Shown here one piece after another: positions 18,970 through 27,769 of a DNA stretch of 64,000 nucleotides. Made by a program: the position numbers and the translations under genes. The DNA is from an uncultured Bacteroidota bacterium (GTDB lineage Bacteria; Bacteroidota; Bacteroidia; AKYH767-A; JABDAW01), in NCBI GenBank assembly GCA_903844645.1, contig CAIMUP010000054.1:1-64000 (forward strand). The letters are read 5' to 3'. The notes beneath the pieces are model-generated. The model saw nothing but the letters and a program-made list of their open reading frames with translations, ran no database searches and was not told where the DNA came from. Each line of letters opens with the position of its first letter. Within the stretch, counting starts at the first letter, position 1.

Positions 18970-19040
18970 AGTAGAAAACAGAATTCAGAGGGGAGAAAAC
19001 AGAGTTTTCGGGGGAGGAATCGGGAGTTTTTAGGGAATAT
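18970..19040. repeat. Short degenerate 21-bp array, 3 units
   Basis: AGAAAACAGA at 18973 recurs at 18994, and a diverged form, AGGAATCGGGAG, at 19015; each step is exactly 21 bp. Units end in G-rich runs. The rest of the gap up to 19212 shows no recognisable feature. It lies on the other side of the IS982 element from the 17.6-kb array and is unrelated to it in sequence. Confidence 0.6.
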
Positions 19041-19212
19041 GGAGGTAAACTCATCAAGCTACAAGGTTCTTGTCGGGTTGTATTCTTTTATAATTAATCA
19101 AGAATAAAATCTTTCAGGAGTTTCGCATAGATCAGGATTTATTCAACTGGAATCCTTAGCCTCCATCTATTACCATCAGTCAAATGAAAAATAAAATAGG
19201 AGAAAAACCTTT

Positions 19213-21288
19213 TTATTTCAAGACCGTTATCGAGCCGAGCTTTTGATATTGCGTATCGTTTTGCCCGGTAATAATAATGGTATAAATATAAACTCCCATC
19301 GGCACAATGCTGCCCTCATAAGTACCATCCCAGCCTTTGAAAGGATCGGTGCTTTCAAAGATTAATTGCCCAAGGCGATTGTAAATATTAAGGTCGTACA
19401 GATGGACATTCGTGAAATTATTGATAGGGATAAAAATAGGATTCCTGCCATTCGGAGTAAAGGCATTGGGGATATAAAATGCCGGACTTTGCTCTGCACA
19501 ACCGCTGTTGGAACGGGTGCTATCTTTAAATCCGAATTGGTCTAACACCGCCTCCGACTGCACAATGGTATAACAAAACTCGCCTTGCGAATTGGCGTAT
19601 TGCGAGATGGAATCTACGAAGGTATTGACACCAAAAGGCAAGATAGCAATGGGTTTGGGATTCATGATACCATCAATGCTGCGGTATAAATAATAGCCGC
19701 CATCGCCACCATCAAAACCCGAGTATGCTGTCCACGAAACAGTATTGCTCATATCAATATTCGGCGTGGCATGAACCTGAATAGGATGGGCAACATTGGA
19801 AGTATAAACAACGATTTGACAAGAGTCAATGACCTGAAACCGGTAGTAATAAAGATTCACCGAAGCATTCACAAAACTATCAATATAGGAGAACTGCGAA
19901 TTGCTGTACTTGCCCGTCCAGCCTATCGTTGTGTAGCCCAAGAGGGTATCTGTACTACGTTGAATATTGTAGCGATAAACGGCTGCCGAAATATCGGTGT
20001 AGAGGTCTAATCTGATTTTGGTATTCGATAAAACAGTTGCGGTCTTGATGTATTCAAAGTGAGGAAAATGATGATTCACAACATTCACCGTTACGACGTT
20101 CGAGGAGGAAGTGAAATGCCCCACACTATCCAAAGCACGGATGCGAAAGCTGAACGTATCGAATTGGGTAAGGCTTGTATAGTTGTAGGAATAAATATTC
20201 GGCGCAACGCTGTCAGCAATCGTCCAAGGTCCGCTACCAATCTTCTGAAGGATGTAATATTTCTTCACGCCTCCCTTCCACCCCACGTACGGATTCCAGG
20301 TAAGCATCGCAGAAAGAGCGCAGGTATCTACCGTTCTCTTCACATGAATGGTGCTTTGGATAGTCCCTTGCGAGCTTTGATTATTACAAGAGTCGTATGC
20401 CAAAACATAAAACGAATCTACCGCACTCGAGCTAAAGGAACTAATAAACGACGTGCTGTCTATCCCTGGATTATAACCTGCTTGCGACCAGAAGTGTCCA
20501 TTAATTCGTTGCACAATCGTGTAACTCTTGGTATCTAAGGAGTCATCGCGTTTCCAGCCGACAATGATGCTGCCAGTTATGGGATCAATGCTGACACTGT
20601 CTATCACTACGATGGCAGGGGGCGATACATCCATAAATATCGCTACCCCTATAGAAGATACGGAGGTGCATTTGCAAACAGTATCGGATATTTCGATGCG
20701 ATAAGCAATGTTCTTATTACAAAAGGTGGCGGGTTGTTTGTAAAATAAGTTCTGTGTAGAATCCACCCAAACCCATGCTCCAAAAGGATAGCCTACTTGC
20801 CTGTAAATCTGATACCATGTAGAGGACGAGGGCAACAACGGCGTATGAATGGCATTCCATGTAACACTCGCTTCGCCGATGCCGCCAGTACCGATGTCGG
20901 ACACATGAACGATGATCGGATGCACGGTATCTGATGGTATCGAATAGAAGGTATCCACCCCGATGATCCAACGTACCTTAATAAAATAGGAGTACGAATT
21001 ATTGACATTATAAGGATTCGCGAGGGGGTCGTAATAAGTTATCGTATTATAATTAAAGATGCTGTCGTGCAGCCCGAAATTACCGTTGGTGGTGGTTTTC
21101 CAATAGATCATATAGGCATTAAACCCTGCCGTAGCAAGGGGCAAGGTCCAGGTGAGCGTTACCGAATCGTTCGTCCCGACCGAAATGCATCGAATAATAA
21201 CGGTGCTGTCGGCGGGCGTTCCGGCATTACTTTTATTGAATATTAAAAGGGCGAAAAGTGAAAGAACCAGCAGGCATTTTCTATTCAT
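19213..21288 (-). CDS. T9SS type B sorting domain protein with fibronectin III-like repeats
   Basis: Secreted protein of about 691 residues. I start it at ATG 21288 (MNRKCLLVLSLFALLIFNKSNA, a signal peptide); the ATG at 21327 falls inside a -7 box at 21325-21332. The body has about six modules of ~95 residues with cores such as SVTLTWTLPLATAGFNAYMI and TVSWTAYSGFDGG, typical of fibronectin type III folds. Cysteines recur (IIRCISVG, DTVCKCTSV, DTCALSA). The C-terminus is CHU_C-like: YIPNAFTPNGRNPIF, NIYNRLGQLIFEST, GWDGTYEGSIVPMGVYIY. It is exported by T9SS and attached to or released at the surface; function unknown. Confidence 0.9.
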   Translation of the reverse strand: MNRKCLLVLSLFALLIFNKSNAGTPADSTVIIRCISVGTNDSVTLTWTLPLATAGFNAYMIYWKTTTNGNFGLHDSIFNYNTITYYDPLANPYNVNNSYSYFIKVRWIIGVDTFYSIPSDTVHPIIVHVSDIGTGGIGEASVTWNAIHTPLLPSSSTWYQIYRQVGYPFGAWVWVDSTQNLFYKQPATFCNKNIAYRIEISDTVCKCTSVSSIGVAIFMDVSPPAIVVIDSVSIDPITGSIIVGWKRDDSLDTKSYTIVQRINGHFWSQAGYNPGIDSTSFISSFSSSAVDSFYVLAYDSCNNQSSQGTIQSTIHVKRTVDTCALSAMLTWNPYVGWKGGVKKYYILQKIGSGPWTIADSVAPNIYSYNYTSLTQFDTFSFRIRALDSVGHFTSSSNVVTVNVVNHHFPHFEYIKTATVLSNTKIRLDLYTDISAAVYRYNIQRSTDTLLGYTTIGWTGKYSNSQFSYIDSFVNASVNLYYYRFQVIDSCQIVVYTSNVAHPIQVHATPNIDMSNTVSWTAYSGFDGGDGGYYLYRSIDGIMNPKPIAILPFGVNTFVDSISQYANSQGEFCYTIVQSEAVLDQFGFKDSTRSNSGCAEQSPAFYIPNAFTPNGRNPIFIPINNFTNVHLYDLNIYNRLGQLIFESTDPFKGWDGTYEGSIVPMGVYIYTIIITGQNDTQYQKLGSITVLK

Positions 21289-21324
21289 CAGCGGCATTAT
21301 GTAATTAGAATCGTTCATGGAATA

Positions 21325-21332
21325 CAAAATTA
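21325..21332 (-). promoter_or_regulatory. Bacteroidota -7 box (TAATTTTG)
   Basis: Matches TAnnTTTG on the minus strand 37 bp before ATG 21288 and lies between that gene and the array at 21.45 kb. Confidence 0.5.
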
Positions 21333-21451
21333 CAAAATAAATTGGAAAGATACAGCATTTTCTCTAAACTTAAATGCCATGAAATTATTGTTTAATGCCT
21401 CCGTCATCAGGAATCTCAACCATAATTCCCCAAATTTTTGCGGAATTCCTC

Positions 21452-21640
21452 GGGAGCCTGGCTCATGCTCCCATATACTCTGGTGATGCTCCCGGGAGCC
21501 TGGCTCATGCTCCCATATACTTTGGCGATGCTCCCGGGAGCCTGGCTCATGCTCCCGTATATTTTGGCGAAATTCCCGGGAGCCTGGCTCATGCTCCCGT
21601 ATATTTTGGCGATGCTCCCGGGAGCATGGGTTGTGCTCCC
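21452..21640. repeat. Tandem array, 42-bp unit (2 x 21), 4.5 copies, hairpin-forming
   Basis: GGGAGC starts at 21452, 21494, 21536, 21578 and 21620, exactly 42 bp apart. In each unit the first 21 bp are bounded by GGGAGC and GCTCCC and contain the dyad GAGCCTGGCTC, so each can fold. The second 21 bp (ATATACTTTGGCGATGCTCCC-type) end in another GCTCCC, and adjoining units meet at CCCGGG. The unit thus looks like a dimer of two 21-bp halves. It lies between the 3' end of lon and the promoter of the next gene. Confidence 0.95.
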
Positions 21641-21691
21641 GACCATTTTCGGTATATTTTAAGGCTTTTATCAGCGAATGAAAGGAATCGC

Positions 21692-24193
21692 TTACTCTGT
21701 TTCGACCGCTTCCTTCGATTTTTTGGGGATGGTGAAATCAACGGGGTTCATAACTTTCTCATCCATCAAAGCATAATCCACCACCTCCATCATCGTCTTC
21801 ACATAGTGGAATGTCATGTCGGCAATGTAATCGGCTTTGATTTCATCAATATCTTTCCTGTTCTCCTCGCATAAGATTATTTCCTTAATACCGGCACGTT
21901 TTGCAGCCAATATCTTCTCCTTAATTCCACCCACAGGAAGAACCTTTCCACGCAAGGTAATCTCACCCGTCATAGCCAAACTATTCTTGACTTTCCTTTG
22001 AGTAAATAAAGATGTCAATGAAGTCAGCATCGTAATACCCGCAGAAGGTCCGTCCTTCGGTGTAGCACCTTCCGGCACATGGATGTGGATGTCCCATAAA
22101 TCAAATACCCTCGGATCAATGTTTAATTCTTTGCAATGTGCTTTAAGAAACGCTAATGCTATGATTGCAGATTCCTTCATCACATCACCAAGATTACCAG
22201 TGAGAGTCAGCTTTCCCTTGCCTGCACTCAAAATAGATTCGATAAATAGAATATCGCCACCCACCGATGTCCATGCTAATCCTGTAACCACTCCGGCAAC
22301 ATCATTTCCTTGATATCTATCCTTCAAGAAACGAGGCGCACCAAGGATTCTAATGATCTCTTCCTTGGTAATAATGGGTTCATATTTCTCATTGAAAGCA
22401 ACAAACTTTGCGATACCACGAATCAAATTAGCCAGCTTCTTTTCCAAAGCCCGAACACCCGATTCCATCGTATAACTCTCAATCACATACTCAATCAATT
22501 CAGAAGTAATAGAAAAGTTCTTTTTCTTCAAACCATGCTCCTCCAACTGCTTTGGAATCAAGTGACGAATAGCAATCTGAATCTTCTCTTCAACAGTGTA
22601 TCCATTGATCTCAATGATCTCCATCCTATCGCGCAAAGCCGATTGAACAGTGCTCAATGAATTAGCAGTAGCAATAAAAAGCACCTTCGATAAATCATAA
22701 TCCAACTCCAGATAATTATCATAGAAAGTATTGTTCTGTTCGGGATCAAGAACCTCTAACAACGCGGAAGATGGATCACCGTGGTAATCATTTCCGAGCT
22801 TATCAATCTCATCCAAAACAAAGACTGGGTTGGATGACTTAGCCTTCTTAATGGATTGAATAACCCGCCCTGGCATAGCACCGATATAAGTCTTTCGATG
22901 CCCGCGAATTTCAGCCTCATCGCGCAATCCGCCAAGCGACATCCGTACATATTTCCTCCCCAAAGCCTTCGCAATAGACTTCCCCAAAGAAGTCTTCCCA
23001 ACCCCTGGAGGTCCATACAAACAAAGTATCGGAGCTTTCATATCCTTCTTCAATTTCAGCACCGCAAGATGCTCTAAAATACGAGTCTTCACCTTCTCCA
23101 AACCGAAGTGATCCTTATCCAAAATATCCTGCGCTTTCTTTAAATCAAACTTGTCGGTCGTATATTCATTCCAAGGCAAATCAAGCAAGACATCGAGATA
23201 AGAAACATAAACAGAATACTCCGAAGCCATCGGATTCATGCGACTCAATCGCGTCAATTCTTTCTCAAAAACATCCGCAACTTCCTTCGACCATTTCATC
23301 TTTGCACCTCGTTCGCGAAGGTCCTCAATTTCCTTGTCAGATGTATTTCCACCCAGCTCTTCCTGAATCGTTTTCAACTGCTGATTCAAGAAATAATCAC
23401 GTTGTTGTTTATCCAAATCCGTCTTTACTTTCGATTGAATCTGATTCTTTAAATCCAGCATTTGCAGCTCCTTTGTCAAGTGCTCCAATACCATTGTCGC
23501 CCGTTCTTTAATCCCCGGAATCTCCAGCAACTGCTGCTTCTTCTCGACATCGGCATTCATGTTGGAAGAGATAAAATTAATCAGAAAAGAAGGACTCGTA
23601 AGATTCCGAATCGCAATCCCAGCCTCCGAAGGAATGTTCGGCGATTGCTGAATAATATTCAAAGAAAGATCTTTAATAGAACTCACCAAAGCAGCAAATT
23701 CCTTATCCTTCGGCAACGGATTCTCATCACCAAAAGCACCCACTTTCGCCTTAATAAAAGGCTCCGTTTGCACAAACTCCTGCAACTCAAAACGACGCTT
23801 CCCCTGAATCACCACAGTAGTGTTTCCATCCGGCAACCGCAACATCTTGATGATCAAAGCAACCGTCCCGATCTTATTCAAATCATTAAAACCAGGGTCC
23901 TCAACCGTAGTATCTTTTTGCGAAACCACACCGATAATTTTATCACCCTTATAAACCTCCTTAATCAAGGCAATAGACTTATCCCGCCCCACCGTAATCG
24001 GAATCACAACGCCCGGATAAAGCACCGTATTTTTCAGCGGCAGAATCGAGAGAATTTCAGGCAGCTTTTCGGCATTCATTTTCTCCTCATCCTCCGTCGT
24101 CATCAACGGAATTACATCCTGATCGTTATCCTCGGGCACCTCTGTGAAATCGTAATTTACCTTCGTTCCGCCGTACTTATCTTCGTTGCTCAT
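21692..24193 (-). CDS. lon: ATP-dependent Lon protease
   Basis: Cytoplasmic AAA+ serine protease of 833 residues that degrades misfolded and regulatory proteins. Domains: N-terminal substrate-binding LON domain (about residues 40-240, LPLKNTVLYPGVVIPITVGR), coiled-coil linker, AAA+ module with Walker A GPPGVGKTSLGKS and sensor sequences (FVLDEIDKLGNDYHGDPSSALLEVLDPEQN split over Walker B), and the protease domain with Ser717 in PKDGPSAGITML and Lys in GGIKEKILAAKRAG. The length is normal for Bacteroidota Lon. It stands alone on the minus strand, flanked by the 42-bp array at its 3' side. A candidate -7 box is at 24295-24302. Confidence 0.98.
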   Translation of the reverse strand: MSNEDKYGGTKVNYDFTEVPEDNDQDVIPLMTTEDEEKMNAEKLPEILSILPLKNTVLYPGVVIPITVGRDKSIALIKEVYKGDKIIGVVSQKDTTVEDPGFNDLNKIGTVALIIKMLRLPDGNTTVVIQGKRRFELQEFVQTEPFIKAKVGAFGDENPLPKDKEFAALVSSIKDLSLNIIQQSPNIPSEAGIAIRNLTSPSFLINFISSNMNADVEKKQQLLEIPGIKERATMVLEHLTKELQMLDLKNQIQSKVKTDLDKQQRDYFLNQQLKTIQEELGGNTSDKEIEDLRERGAKMKWSKEVADVFEKELTRLSRMNPMASEYSVYVSYLDVLLDLPWNEYTTDKFDLKKAQDILDKDHFGLEKVKTRILEHLAVLKLKKDMKAPILCLYGPPGVGKTSLGKSIAKALGRKYVRMSLGGLRDEAEIRGHRKTYIGAMPGRVIQSIKKAKSSNPVFVLDEIDKLGNDYHGDPSSALLEVLDPEQNNTFYDNYLELDYDLSKVLFIATANSLSTVQSALRDRMEIIEINGYTVEEKIQIAIRHLIPKQLEEHGLKKKNFSITSELIEYVIESYTMESGVRALEKKLANLIRGIAKFVAFNEKYEPIITKEEIIRILGAPRFLKDRYQGNDVAGVVTGLAWTSVGGDILFIESILSAGKGKLTLTGNLGDVMKESAIIALAFLKAHCKELNIDPRVFDLWDIHIHVPEGATPKDGPSAGITMLTSLTSLFTQRKVKNSLAMTGEITLRGKVLPVGGIKEKILAAKRAGIKEIILCEENRKDIDEIKADYIADMTFHYVKTMMEVVDYALMDEKVMNPVDFTIPKKSKEAVETE

Positions 24194-24294
24194 ACTATTA
24201 TTATTAATGTAAAAATTGTCAGTTAAATGTTGTCTATTCCTGTTTTTATAAGGAAATTCGTCTTAGGCAATAGCTGTGCCAATTGCAATATTGT

Positions 24295-24302
24295 CAAAAT
24301 TA
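24295..24302 (-). promoter_or_regulatory. Possible -7 box (TAATTTTG) of lon
   Basis: Matches TAnnTTTG on the minus strand about 100 bp before the lon start. No TTG at 19 bp upstream. It is the only match in this short gap. No heat-shock operator was recognised. Confidence 0.4.
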
Positions 24303-24322
24303 CCAACCCTGTTAGCAGCCCT

Positions 24323-24946
24323 TTACTCCGATGTGAGTTGCTTGGCAGAGATAAAGAAATGAACATTCAATGCCGTAGCTACTGCCGCCGATGCGAATTT
24401 GTATTTCTTGCCATTCGTAAATCCTCCCAAAGTAGCTTTATGACTTGAAGTCCAGCGAAGCGTCCAATTATAAGGATTCGCTTCAGGATTCTCAACCCCC
24501 GTATAAGCAATCAGGTATCCCTTCGCATGTTCCACCACATCAATATCGAATGTAAATTCATTCAACCCTCCATGCCCTATTTTCATGCCATCGGGAGGAG
24601 GCAATTCGCCCACCGGAGTCGGTTCTTTGGCACGTGGATAGCCGCTACGAGCGAGGATCGTGGCGTTACCATCCGCCAGTTCATTAATATACACTCCGTT
24701 TTTGTGGAAAGTAGTATCCACGATGAGCCTCTCGGCGGCAAGGTCTTCGGTTTTGCCTACGTATTCCGCCAAGCCATTAATGCGGTCGTATTCCCCAATT
24801 TGGCTCAAGACCACGCCAGGAGCGACGGGCAGAGCCGGAAACGAGCCGATGTTTGTTGCCAATGAATTTTTAATTTCGTGGACCAAGGTGCTTATTTCAT
24901 CCTGCCCAAATTCTGTACTATTGGTTAAAATTTTTGCTTTGTGCAT
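24323..24946 (-). CDS. Hypothetical protein, C-terminal fibronectin III-like region
   Basis: A 207-residue protein without signal peptide or membrane segment. I do not recognise the family. The first ~70 residues look helical (ISTLVHEIKNSLATNIGSF). Residues ~115-205 have strand patterns with FDIDVVEHAKGYLIAYTG, YNWTLRWTSSHKATLGGFTNGKKYKFASAAVAT, which resembles a fibronectin III domain with the usual 'G-L-xx-G-xx-Y-x-F' turn. Two other unrecognised proteins of similar size in the window (44173-44844 and 54383-55192) have comparable surroundings, being alone with an array upstream. The array at 24991 lies between this start and a possible promoter at 25320. Confidence 0.7.
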   Translation of the reverse strand: MHKAKILTNSTEFGQDEISTLVHEIKNSLATNIGSFPALPVAPGVVLSQIGEYDRINGLAEYVGKTEDLAAERLIVDTTFHKNGVYINELADGNATILARSGYPRAKEPTPVGELPPPDGMKIGHGGLNEFTFDIDVVEHAKGYLIAYTGVENPEANPYNWTLRWTSSHKATLGGFTNGKKYKFASAAVATALNVHFFISAKQLTSE

Positions 24947-24990
24947 AGTATTTTTTCTTTATAACGATTATTAATTAATTGCAGGACTTA

Positions 24991-25268
24991 GAGCCAAACG
25001 TATTCAAGTTTAAGCCAAACGTATTCAAGTTTGAGCCAAACGTATTCAAGTTTGAGCCAAACGTATTCAAGTTTGCGCCAAACGTATTCAAGTTTAAGCC
25101 AAACGTATTCAAGTTTGAGCCAAACGTATTCAAGTTTAAGCCAAACGTATTCAAGTTTGAGCCAAACGTATTCAAGTTTAAGCCAAACGTGTTCAAGTTT
25201 GAGCCAAACGTATTCAAGTTTGAGCCAAACGTATTCAAGTTTGAGCCAAACGTATTCAAGTTTACGCC
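24991..25268. repeat. Tandem array, 21-bp unit, 13 copies (GAGCCAAACGTATTCAAG family)
   Basis: Thirteen units start every 21 bp from 24991, without indels. The only common variation is GAGCC, AAGCC or GCGCC, with one GTGTTC for GTATTC. The unit contains the inverted pair GTTTG/CAAAC around a 3-bp centre when read across unit borders. Unlike most arrays here, it lies between a gene start (24946) and the nearest candidate promoter (25320), so it may be in a leader. Confidence 0.96.
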
Positions 25269-25319
25269 TATCCCTATTTCCGATTTCATCATTCGTTTCA
25301 TCATCCTTTTCTAAGGACG

Positions 25320-25327
25320 CAAAGATA
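25320..25327 (-). promoter_or_regulatory. Possible -7 box (TATCTTTG) upstream of the array
   Basis: Matches TAnnTTTG on the minus strand and is followed by GCGTCC. If used for the gene starting at 24946 it would give a leader of ~370 nt containing the whole 13-copy array. A closer promoter was not recognised. Confidence 0.35.
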
Positions 25328-25441
25328 GGTATTTAATAATTGATAAAATCTGTCATCTATTTATTTGCCCCGAGACAGGGATTTTTTATTGGTACTTTGC
25401 TTTAGATTATTTTGGAGAGGGGGTTTGGTGGTGGAGAGGGA

Positions 25442-25861
25442 TTAATTTAATTCTTCAGGTTTATATTCAAAAAATTCGCTCGTTTCAGAATCCTTCGATT
25501 TATGACAATTAAAATAAATTGTCAATTCTCGGTAGTCATATTTAAAAGTAGAACCCAATATTTCCTTATGTAACTTTTTTGATATAATATCGCTGACACC
25601 TTTTAAGCTATCCTTTTTGGATAATATAATATTACATGGAATACTATCAAGTATTAATATGTACCAGCCATTTCCTAATGTCTTTGGATGTAGATTTGGT
25701 TTTATGGCTTTGGGATTTACTTCTCGACTTACTATGCATTTACAATCTTGTTCCAACTCTTTGAAATAAATTTCTTCTCTCAAAGTCAATGGAGGTTGTT
25801 TAGGTTTAGCGCATCCTATTAAAAGAAGGAACAAAATTAATATGGCTAATGACGAACGCAA
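25442..25861 (-). CDS. Small predicted lipoprotein
   Basis: A 139-residue protein with a lipoprotein signal: MRSSLAILILFLLLIGC puts Cys17 behind the lipobox LLIGC, so it is probably lipid-anchored after cleavage by signal peptidase II. Two further cysteines (CKC near residue 41) and one at NCHKSK near the end remain. I do not recognise the family. The mature part mixes strands with a basic stretch. It starts 18 bp after a 29-codon reading frame and may be the last gene of the GlmU-like transcription unit. Confidence 0.7.
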   Translation of the reverse strand: MRSSLAILILFLLLIGCAKPKQPPLTLREEIYFKELEQDCKCIVSREVNPKAIKPNLHPKTLGNGWYILILDSIPCNIILSKKDSLKGVSDIISKKLHKEILGSTFKYDYRELTIYFNCHKSKDSETSEFFEYKPEELN

Positions 25862-25878
25862 TGAGGTTCTTTAAAAGT

Positions 25879-25968
25879 TTAATAACTCAAGTTCGGTCCC
25901 AGCCATTTCTCAATGGTTTCGATGCTCATGCCTTTGCGCTTGGCATAGTCTTCGGCTTGCTTATCCAT
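25879..25968 (-). CDS. 29-residue peptide resembling the C-terminus of methionine synthase MetH
   Basis: The ATG at 25966-25968 directly follows the TAG of the GlmU-like gene, giving MDKQAEDYAKRKGMSIETIE followed by KWLGPNLSY and a TAA. From memory, the end of cobalamin-dependent MetH has this pattern (YA-RKGMS-EE-EKWL-PNL-Y). It is either a gene remnant or a small gene that keeps only the terminal segment of the MetH activation domain. Translational coupling to the upstream gene looks possible because the stop and start abut. Confidence 0.55.
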   Translation of the reverse strand: MDKQAEDYAKRKGMSIETIEKWLGPNLSY

Positions 25969-27171
25969 CTAATCCTGCTTCAAATCAATCCGCGATTTCG
26001 TAATCATTTCAAAGATATGAGTCAGTATATCTTCCTCCATTTTATCGAAAACTTTACCGCGTCTTTCAAAAACCCTTTTCGCTACTTCGATAGCTGTTTC
26101 AAGTCGGTATGTTGTGAATCCACGAGAGCCGCCCCATGCAAATGAAGGGATGAATTTAATCGGAAATCCGGCATCAAATATATTGGAATTAACGCCGACG
26201 ATAGTACCGGTATTGAACATGGTATTGATGCCGCATTTGGAATGATCGCCCATCATCAATCCACAAAAGATGGAGCCGGTATCTATCATCGTATAACTCT
26301 GAAAATCGAGCACTTCGACATTGGCATAATTGTTTTTAAGGTTGGAAGTATTGGTGGCAGCACCAAGATTACACCATTCACCAATGACAGAATTCCCAAT
26401 GAATCCATCGTGGGCTTTATTGGAATTCGCAAACATCACCGAGTTGCTAATCTCCCCGCCTGCCTTGCAATGCGGACCGATAGTAGTATCCCCATAAATC
26501 TTAGCTCCCATCTTAATCACAGCACCCTCACACAAAGCAAACGGACCACGAATCATAGAGCCTTCCATCACCTCGGCATTCTTGCCAATGTATATCGGAC
26601 CGTTAGTAGCATTCAACACAGAACATTCAACTTTAGCACCTTCTTCAATAAAAATATCGGTGCCTAATACTTGATTCGTTTTACTAATCTTCTGCGACTT
26701 CCTACCTTTGGTTAATAAAGCATAGTCGTTCCTGATTTCCTCGCCATTCATCTTGAAAATATCCCAACTCTGACGGACTTTCGTGAAAGGGAAATCATAA
26801 TTAACAGGCTTCAGTTTCAATAAGCCATCATAATCTTTCAAAGCATTCAATTGCTTGCCATTGATGCGAGCTGCGAGCTTCACAGGATTAGAGAATAATA
26901 CCTCACCAGGCTGCAAGGAATGTATTGCTTTCAAGAGTTTCTTATCGGGAATGATAGCTCCATTAATGATGATATTATCATCCCCCTTAATCAACGGGAA
27001 CTTCTTCTGCAAATACTTTTCTGCGAAGTAGGAAACAGGTTTCTTCAATGCCAATTCCCATTTCTCGCTGATGGTGAGGATGCCCACTCTGATTTCAGAA
27101 ACAGGGCGGGTAAGCGTAAATGGCTGGAGGCTTTTGCCGGAGGCTTTACTACCGATTAAAATATAGTTCAT
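25969..27171 (-). CDS. GlmU-like sugar-phosphate nucleotidyltransferase/acetyltransferase (alternative Bacteroidota type)
   Basis: A 400-residue two-domain protein. The N-terminal part (MNYILIGSKASGKSLQPFTLTRP, then PVSEIRVGILTISEKWE) is a divergent nucleotidyltransferase-like domain. From about residue 180 onward hexapeptide patterns (IYIGKNAEVMEGSMIRGPFALCEGAVIKMGAKIYG in sections, GNSVIGEWCNLGAATNTSN) form a left-handed beta-helix as in acyltransferases. This arrangement matches the alternative GlmU proposed to make UDP-GlcNAc in Bacteroidota. It is the first gene of a leftward unit with the MetH-like peptide and the lipoprotein. A terminator of the preceding gene lies at 27202-27238. Confidence 0.85.
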   Translation of the reverse strand: MNYILIGSKASGKSLQPFTLTRPVSEIRVGILTISEKWELALKKPVSYFAEKYLQKKFPLIKGDDNIIINGAIIPDKKLLKAIHSLQPGEVLFSNPVKLAARINGKQLNALKDYDGLLKLKPVNYDFPFTKVRQSWDIFKMNGEEIRNDYALLTKGRKSQKISKTNQVLGTDIFIEEGAKVECSVLNATNGPIYIGKNAEVMEGSMIRGPFALCEGAVIKMGAKIYGDTTIGPHCKAGGEISNSVMFANSNKAHDGFIGNSVIGEWCNLGAATNTSNLKNNYANVEVLDFQSYTMIDTGSIFCGLMMGDHSKCGINTMFNTGTIVGVNSNIFDAGFPIKFIPSFAWGGSRGFTTYRLETAIEVAKRVFERRGKVFDKMEEDILTHIFEMITKSRIDLKQD

Positions 27172-27201
27172 GATTATTTATTTGGTATAAGTGTATAAAA
27201 G

Positions 27202-27238
27202 AATAGGGGTATAAAGTTTCAACCTTTATACCCCTATT
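27202..27238 (-). terminator. Rho-independent terminator after rpmE2
   Basis: A perfect 15-bp stem, AATAGGGGTATAAAG at 27202-27216 and CTTTATACCCCTATT at 27224-27238 with a 7-nt loop, stands between rpmE2 and the next leftward gene. Read on the minus strand it is followed by CTTTTATAC. Confidence 0.85.
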
Positions 27239-27256
27239 TCCATAAACCGTATGCCT

Positions 27257-27520
27257 TTACTTCTTAACTTCGGCTTTCTTCGCCAAACGGGTTTTGAACT
27301 TGTCAACACGACCTGCGGTGTCAATCAACTTCATCTTCCCGGTGTAGAAAGGATGCGACTCGTTCGAGATTTCCAATTTAATTAATGGATACTCTTTGCC
27401 ATCTTCCCAAACGATGGTATCTTTGGTTTGAATTGTTGATTTGGTCATAAATGCGTAGTCGCAACTGATGTCCTTGAACACCACCAACCTGTAAGTTTCT
27501 GCGTGAATACCTTCTTTCAT
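27257..27520 (-). CDS. rpmE2: 50S ribosomal protein L31 type B
   Basis: An 87-residue ribosomal protein of the bL31B kind ([46 protein letters not shown]). The CxxC zinc site of type A L31 is absent, so it can replace the zinc-bearing form when zinc is scarce, or it is the only L31, as in many Bacteroidota. It is a single gene with its own terminator and a -7 box at 27547-27554. Confidence 0.97.
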   Translation of the reverse strand: MKEGIHAETYRLVVFKDISCDYAFMTKSTIQTKDTIVWEDGKEYPLIKLEISNESHPFYTGKMKLIDTAGRVDKFKTRLAKKAEVKK

Positions 27521-27546
27521 TGTCTTATTTTTAAATTATTGAGCGG

Positions 27547-27554
27547 CAAAATTA
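27547..27554 (-). promoter_or_regulatory. Bacteroidota -7 box (TAATTTTG) of rpmE2
   Basis: Matches TAnnTTTG on the minus strand 27 bp before the start, followed by CCGC; a TTG lies 21 bp upstream instead of 19. Confidence 0.5.
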
Positions 27555-27769
27555 GCAAAATTTTTATTAATCTACCAAATCCAACAAAAGTTTGTTCTTT
27601 CATCACCCTAAATTCCCTCCCAATTTTATCTGTAAAAGCCTCTTTTCAGAATATTCTCCCTCGGTTCGATGGACCAAAAATCTGTCCTGCCTCTGGGATA
27701 GCTCCAGAAAACCCCATTCTCAACGGGAAAAAAATCGGTCGGAGACATGTTGGTTCCAACCTCTCGAGG

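Noticed and set aside
24979-25314. Fibre-like repeat protein encoded on either strand of the array
   Set aside because: Both strands are open in more than one frame, a property of the repeat and not of a gene; a -7 box and gap sequence surround it without a credible gene start.
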